From Campylobacteraceae bacterium (GTDB taxonomy: Bacteria; Campylobacterota; Campylobacteria; Campylobacterales; Sulfurovaceae): a stretch of DNA of 5,063 bases. Of the stretch, positions 3,645 to 5,063 are shown piece after piece (positions within the stretch are counted from its first letter, which is position 1; the number at the start of each line of letters is the position of its first letter). Below the pieces are notes generated by a model. That model did not search any database and was not told the DNA's origin. It saw nothing but the letters and a program-made list of their open reading frames with translations. A program made the position numbers and the translations under genes. The stretch covers positions 1 to 5,063 of the forward strand of contig JAMONW010000124.1 of NCBI GenBank assembly GCA_027066355.1, in the 5' to 3' direction.

Positions 3645-4383
3645 AACTCTTATAGAGGCTAAAAATATAAATTTTTCTTATGAAAAAGAGTTAGTTTTAA
3701 AAGATATAAACTTTAAGCTACAAGAGGGTGATTTTTTTGCAGTTACAGGACCAAATGGTGGTGGTAAATCTACATTAATTAAAATAATTTTATCTATTTT
3801 AAAGCCAAAAAGTGGAGAGGTTATTAAAGCAAAAGAGATACAAACTCCTTTAGAGATTGGATATGTGCCACAAAATACAAATATAAATTTAGATTTTCCA
3901 ATAAGTGTTTTGGATGTTGTAATGATGGGTAATGGTGCAAAACATAAAAATTTAAAAAGTTTTGGGATAAGTTATAGTAAAATGGAAATTGAGTGTGCAA
4001 AACACTCTTTATCAAAAGTTGGTATGCAAGAGTTTATAAAGAGAAAAATTTCTGACTTATCTGGAGGGCAAAGACAGAGGGTTATGATTGCAAGAGCAAT
4101 TTGTTCTCATCCAAAATTGTTAATTTTAGATGAGCCAACATCAAGTATTGATATAAATGGACAAAAAGAGATATATAAACTTTTAAAAGAGTTAAATAAA
4201 GAGGTTACCATTTTGGTAGTAACTCATGATTTAAGTGTTATCTCAAATTATGCTAATAAAGTTCTTTATGTTAATCATGAAGCCTATATTCATAATTTAA
4301 AAGATGATAGATTTAAAATTGATAGCAATGAACACTTTTGCGAAGTTGAACTTATGCAACTATTAGGAGAGAGTCATGCTTGA
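3634..4383 (+). CDS. znuC: ATP-binding protein of a zinc-type ABC importer (ZnuC-like)
   Basis: 249 residues, the cytoplasmic ATPase that powers metal import. All nucleotide-binding motifs are intact: Walker A GPNGGGKST (39-47), Q-loop Gln80 (YVPQN), signature LSGGQ (142-146), Walker B LLILDE (162-167), D-loop SSID (170-173) and the switch His198 (VVTHD). The phrases GYVPQNTNINLDFPISVLDVV and the Cys/His-containing tail (NHEAYIH, EHFCEVELMQLL) are typical of the Mn/Zn-type ATPases (COG1121). It starts at TTG 3634: AGGAG at 3623-3627 is well placed and no ATG lies nearby in frame. The start overlaps the end of the binding-protein gene by 11 bases and its stop overlaps the permease start by 8 bases, so expression of the three is probably coupled by translation. 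The metal is inferred from the neighbours, since the ATPase does not show it. Confidence 0.93.
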   Translation: MKSKTLIEAKNINFSYEKELVLKDINFKLQEGDFFAVTGPNGGGKSTLIKIILSILKPKSGEVIKAKEIQTPLEIGYVPQNTNINLDFPISVLDVVMMGNGAKHKNLKSFGISYSKMEIECAKHSLSKVGMQEFIKRKISDLSGGQRQRVMIARAICSHPKLLILDEPTSSIDINGQKEIYKLLKELNKEVTILVVTHDLSVISNYANKVLYVNHEAYIHNLKDDRFKIDSNEHFCEVELMQLLGESHA

Positions 4384-5063
4384 GGCACTACACTATACAT
4401 TTGTTCAAAATGCACTATTAGCTGCAATTATGGTTAGTGTAATAGCTGGAGTTATAGGTTCACTTATTTTAGTTAATAAAATGACATTTCTAGCTGGTGG
4501 TATTGCACATAGCTCATATGGAGGTATTGGAATTGCAATCTATTTTGGACTTCCAATATTTTTAGGTGCTTCAGTATTTGCAGTAATAAGTGCTATTATA
4601 ATTGCTTTAATTAGCTTTAAGCAACGAGAGAGAATAGATATATTTATAGGCTTAATTTGGGCAGTTGGAATGGCAATAGGTATAGTATTTGTTGATTTAA
4701 CTCCTGGATATAATGTTGATTTGATGAGTTATCTATTTGGTTCAATATTGGCTGTTAGCAAAGAGGATCTGATTTTTATGGCAACACTTTTGGTAATAAT
4801 ACTCTTTTTTGTTCATAAATTTTATAGAGAGATATTGGCTGTATCTTATGATAGTGAATATGCAACATTAAGAGGTATAAACTCAAAACTCTTTTTTGTA
4901 TTAATTTTAATACTCTCAGCATTAACTGTTGTTGTCGCAATTAAAGTTGTTGGTCTTATTTTAGTTATTGCACTTATGACTATTCCAACATATATGGCAG
5001 AGCAAATTAGTAGCTCTTTATATGCAATGATGTTAAAATCAGCCCTAATTTCAAGCCTATTTA
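4376..5063 (+). CDS. znuB: Membrane permease of a zinc-type ABC importer (ZnuB-like), 3' end outside the window
   Basis: The first 229 residues of an inner-membrane permease of the ABC-3 family (COG1108), which forms the metal channel as a dimer; the usual length is about 260-290, so some 30-60 residues are missing. It is strongly hydrophobic, with membrane segments at about 13-33, 40-60, 62-82, 88-107, 132-149 and 172-203. Family motifs are FLAGGIAHSSYGGIG (38-52), NVDLMSYLFGSILAVS (113-128), the cytoplasmic FYREILAVSYDSEYATLRGI (149-168, coupling region) and VVGLILVIALMTIPTYMAEQ (191-210). Start: ATG at 4376 with AGGAGA at 4365-4370. It overlaps the ATPase stop by 8 bases (ATGCTTGA). Third and last visible gene of the operon; whether more genes follow cannot be seen. 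Substrate (zinc) is inferred from the binding protein. Confidence 0.92.
   Translation, partial: MLEALHYTFVQNALLAAIMVSVIAGVIGSLILVNKMTFLAGGIAHSSYGGIGIAIYFGLPIFLGASVFAVISAIIIALISFKQRERIDIFIGLIWAVGMAIGIVFVDLTPGYNVDLMSYLFGSILAVSKEDLIFMATLLVIILFFVHKFYREILAVSYDSEYATLRGINSKLFFVLILILSALTVVVAIKVVGLILVIALMTIPTYMAEQISSSLYAMMLKSALISSLF

Noticed and set aside
3824..4015. Open reading frame of 63 codons on the minus strand
   Set aside because: It is antisense to the ATPase gene with no motif or start signal to support it.

Overview
The window is AT-rich bacterial chromosome and looks like a member of the Campylobacterota (the former epsilon-proteobacteria; close to Sulfurimonas, Arcobacter or Campylobacter in style). 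The evidence is the isoleucyl-tRNA synthetase N-terminus ([12 protein letters not shown], then FPMRGNLP), very frequent ATA, AGA and AAA codons, promoters recognised mainly by a TATAAT -10 box, and AGGAG ribosome binding sites. No species is claimed.

Layout. Bases 1-800 (minus strand) hold the first 266 codons of ileS, running off the left edge. Bases 801-926 are a divergent promoter region in which the two TATAAT boxes are the outer ends of a perfect 12-bp inverted repeat. Bases 927-1967 (plus) encode a CinA/PncC-family protein: the C-terminal NMN-deamidase domain is well conserved, while the N-terminal half lacks the signature of the usual molybdopterin-binding-like domain. The last codons of this gene form a terminator-like hairpin plus T-tract, followed by a 17-bp direct repeat.

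Bases 1996-2717 are a stable-RNA locus. A perfect TTGACA-17-TATAAT promoter is followed by tRNA-Lys(UUU), tRNA-Glu(UUC), tRNA-Val(UAC) and tRNA-Asp(GUC). A 124-bp gap with two hairpins comes next, then a second, identical tRNA-Lys(UUU) and a second tRNA-Val(UAC) that differs from the first almost only in its T-stem. All six genes encode CCA.

Bases 2782-5063 hold a promoter and a tightly packed three-gene operon for an ABC importer of a divalent metal, most likely zinc: periplasmic binding protein (znuA-like), ATPase (znuC-like, TTG start) and membrane permease (znuB-like, cut by the right edge). Adjacent genes overlap by 11 and 8 bases, which suggests translational coupling. The binding protein would capture the metal in the periplasm, the permease would form the channel, and the ATPase would drive import.

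No mobile element, CRISPR array or phage gene is visible. I do not see a convincing undescribed multi-gene system. The most interesting leads are small: the terminator inside the cinA 3' end, a 9-bp hairpin across the 5' end of tRNA-Glu that competes with its mature fold, the T-stem swap between the two tRNA-Val copies, and the divergent CinA N-terminus.
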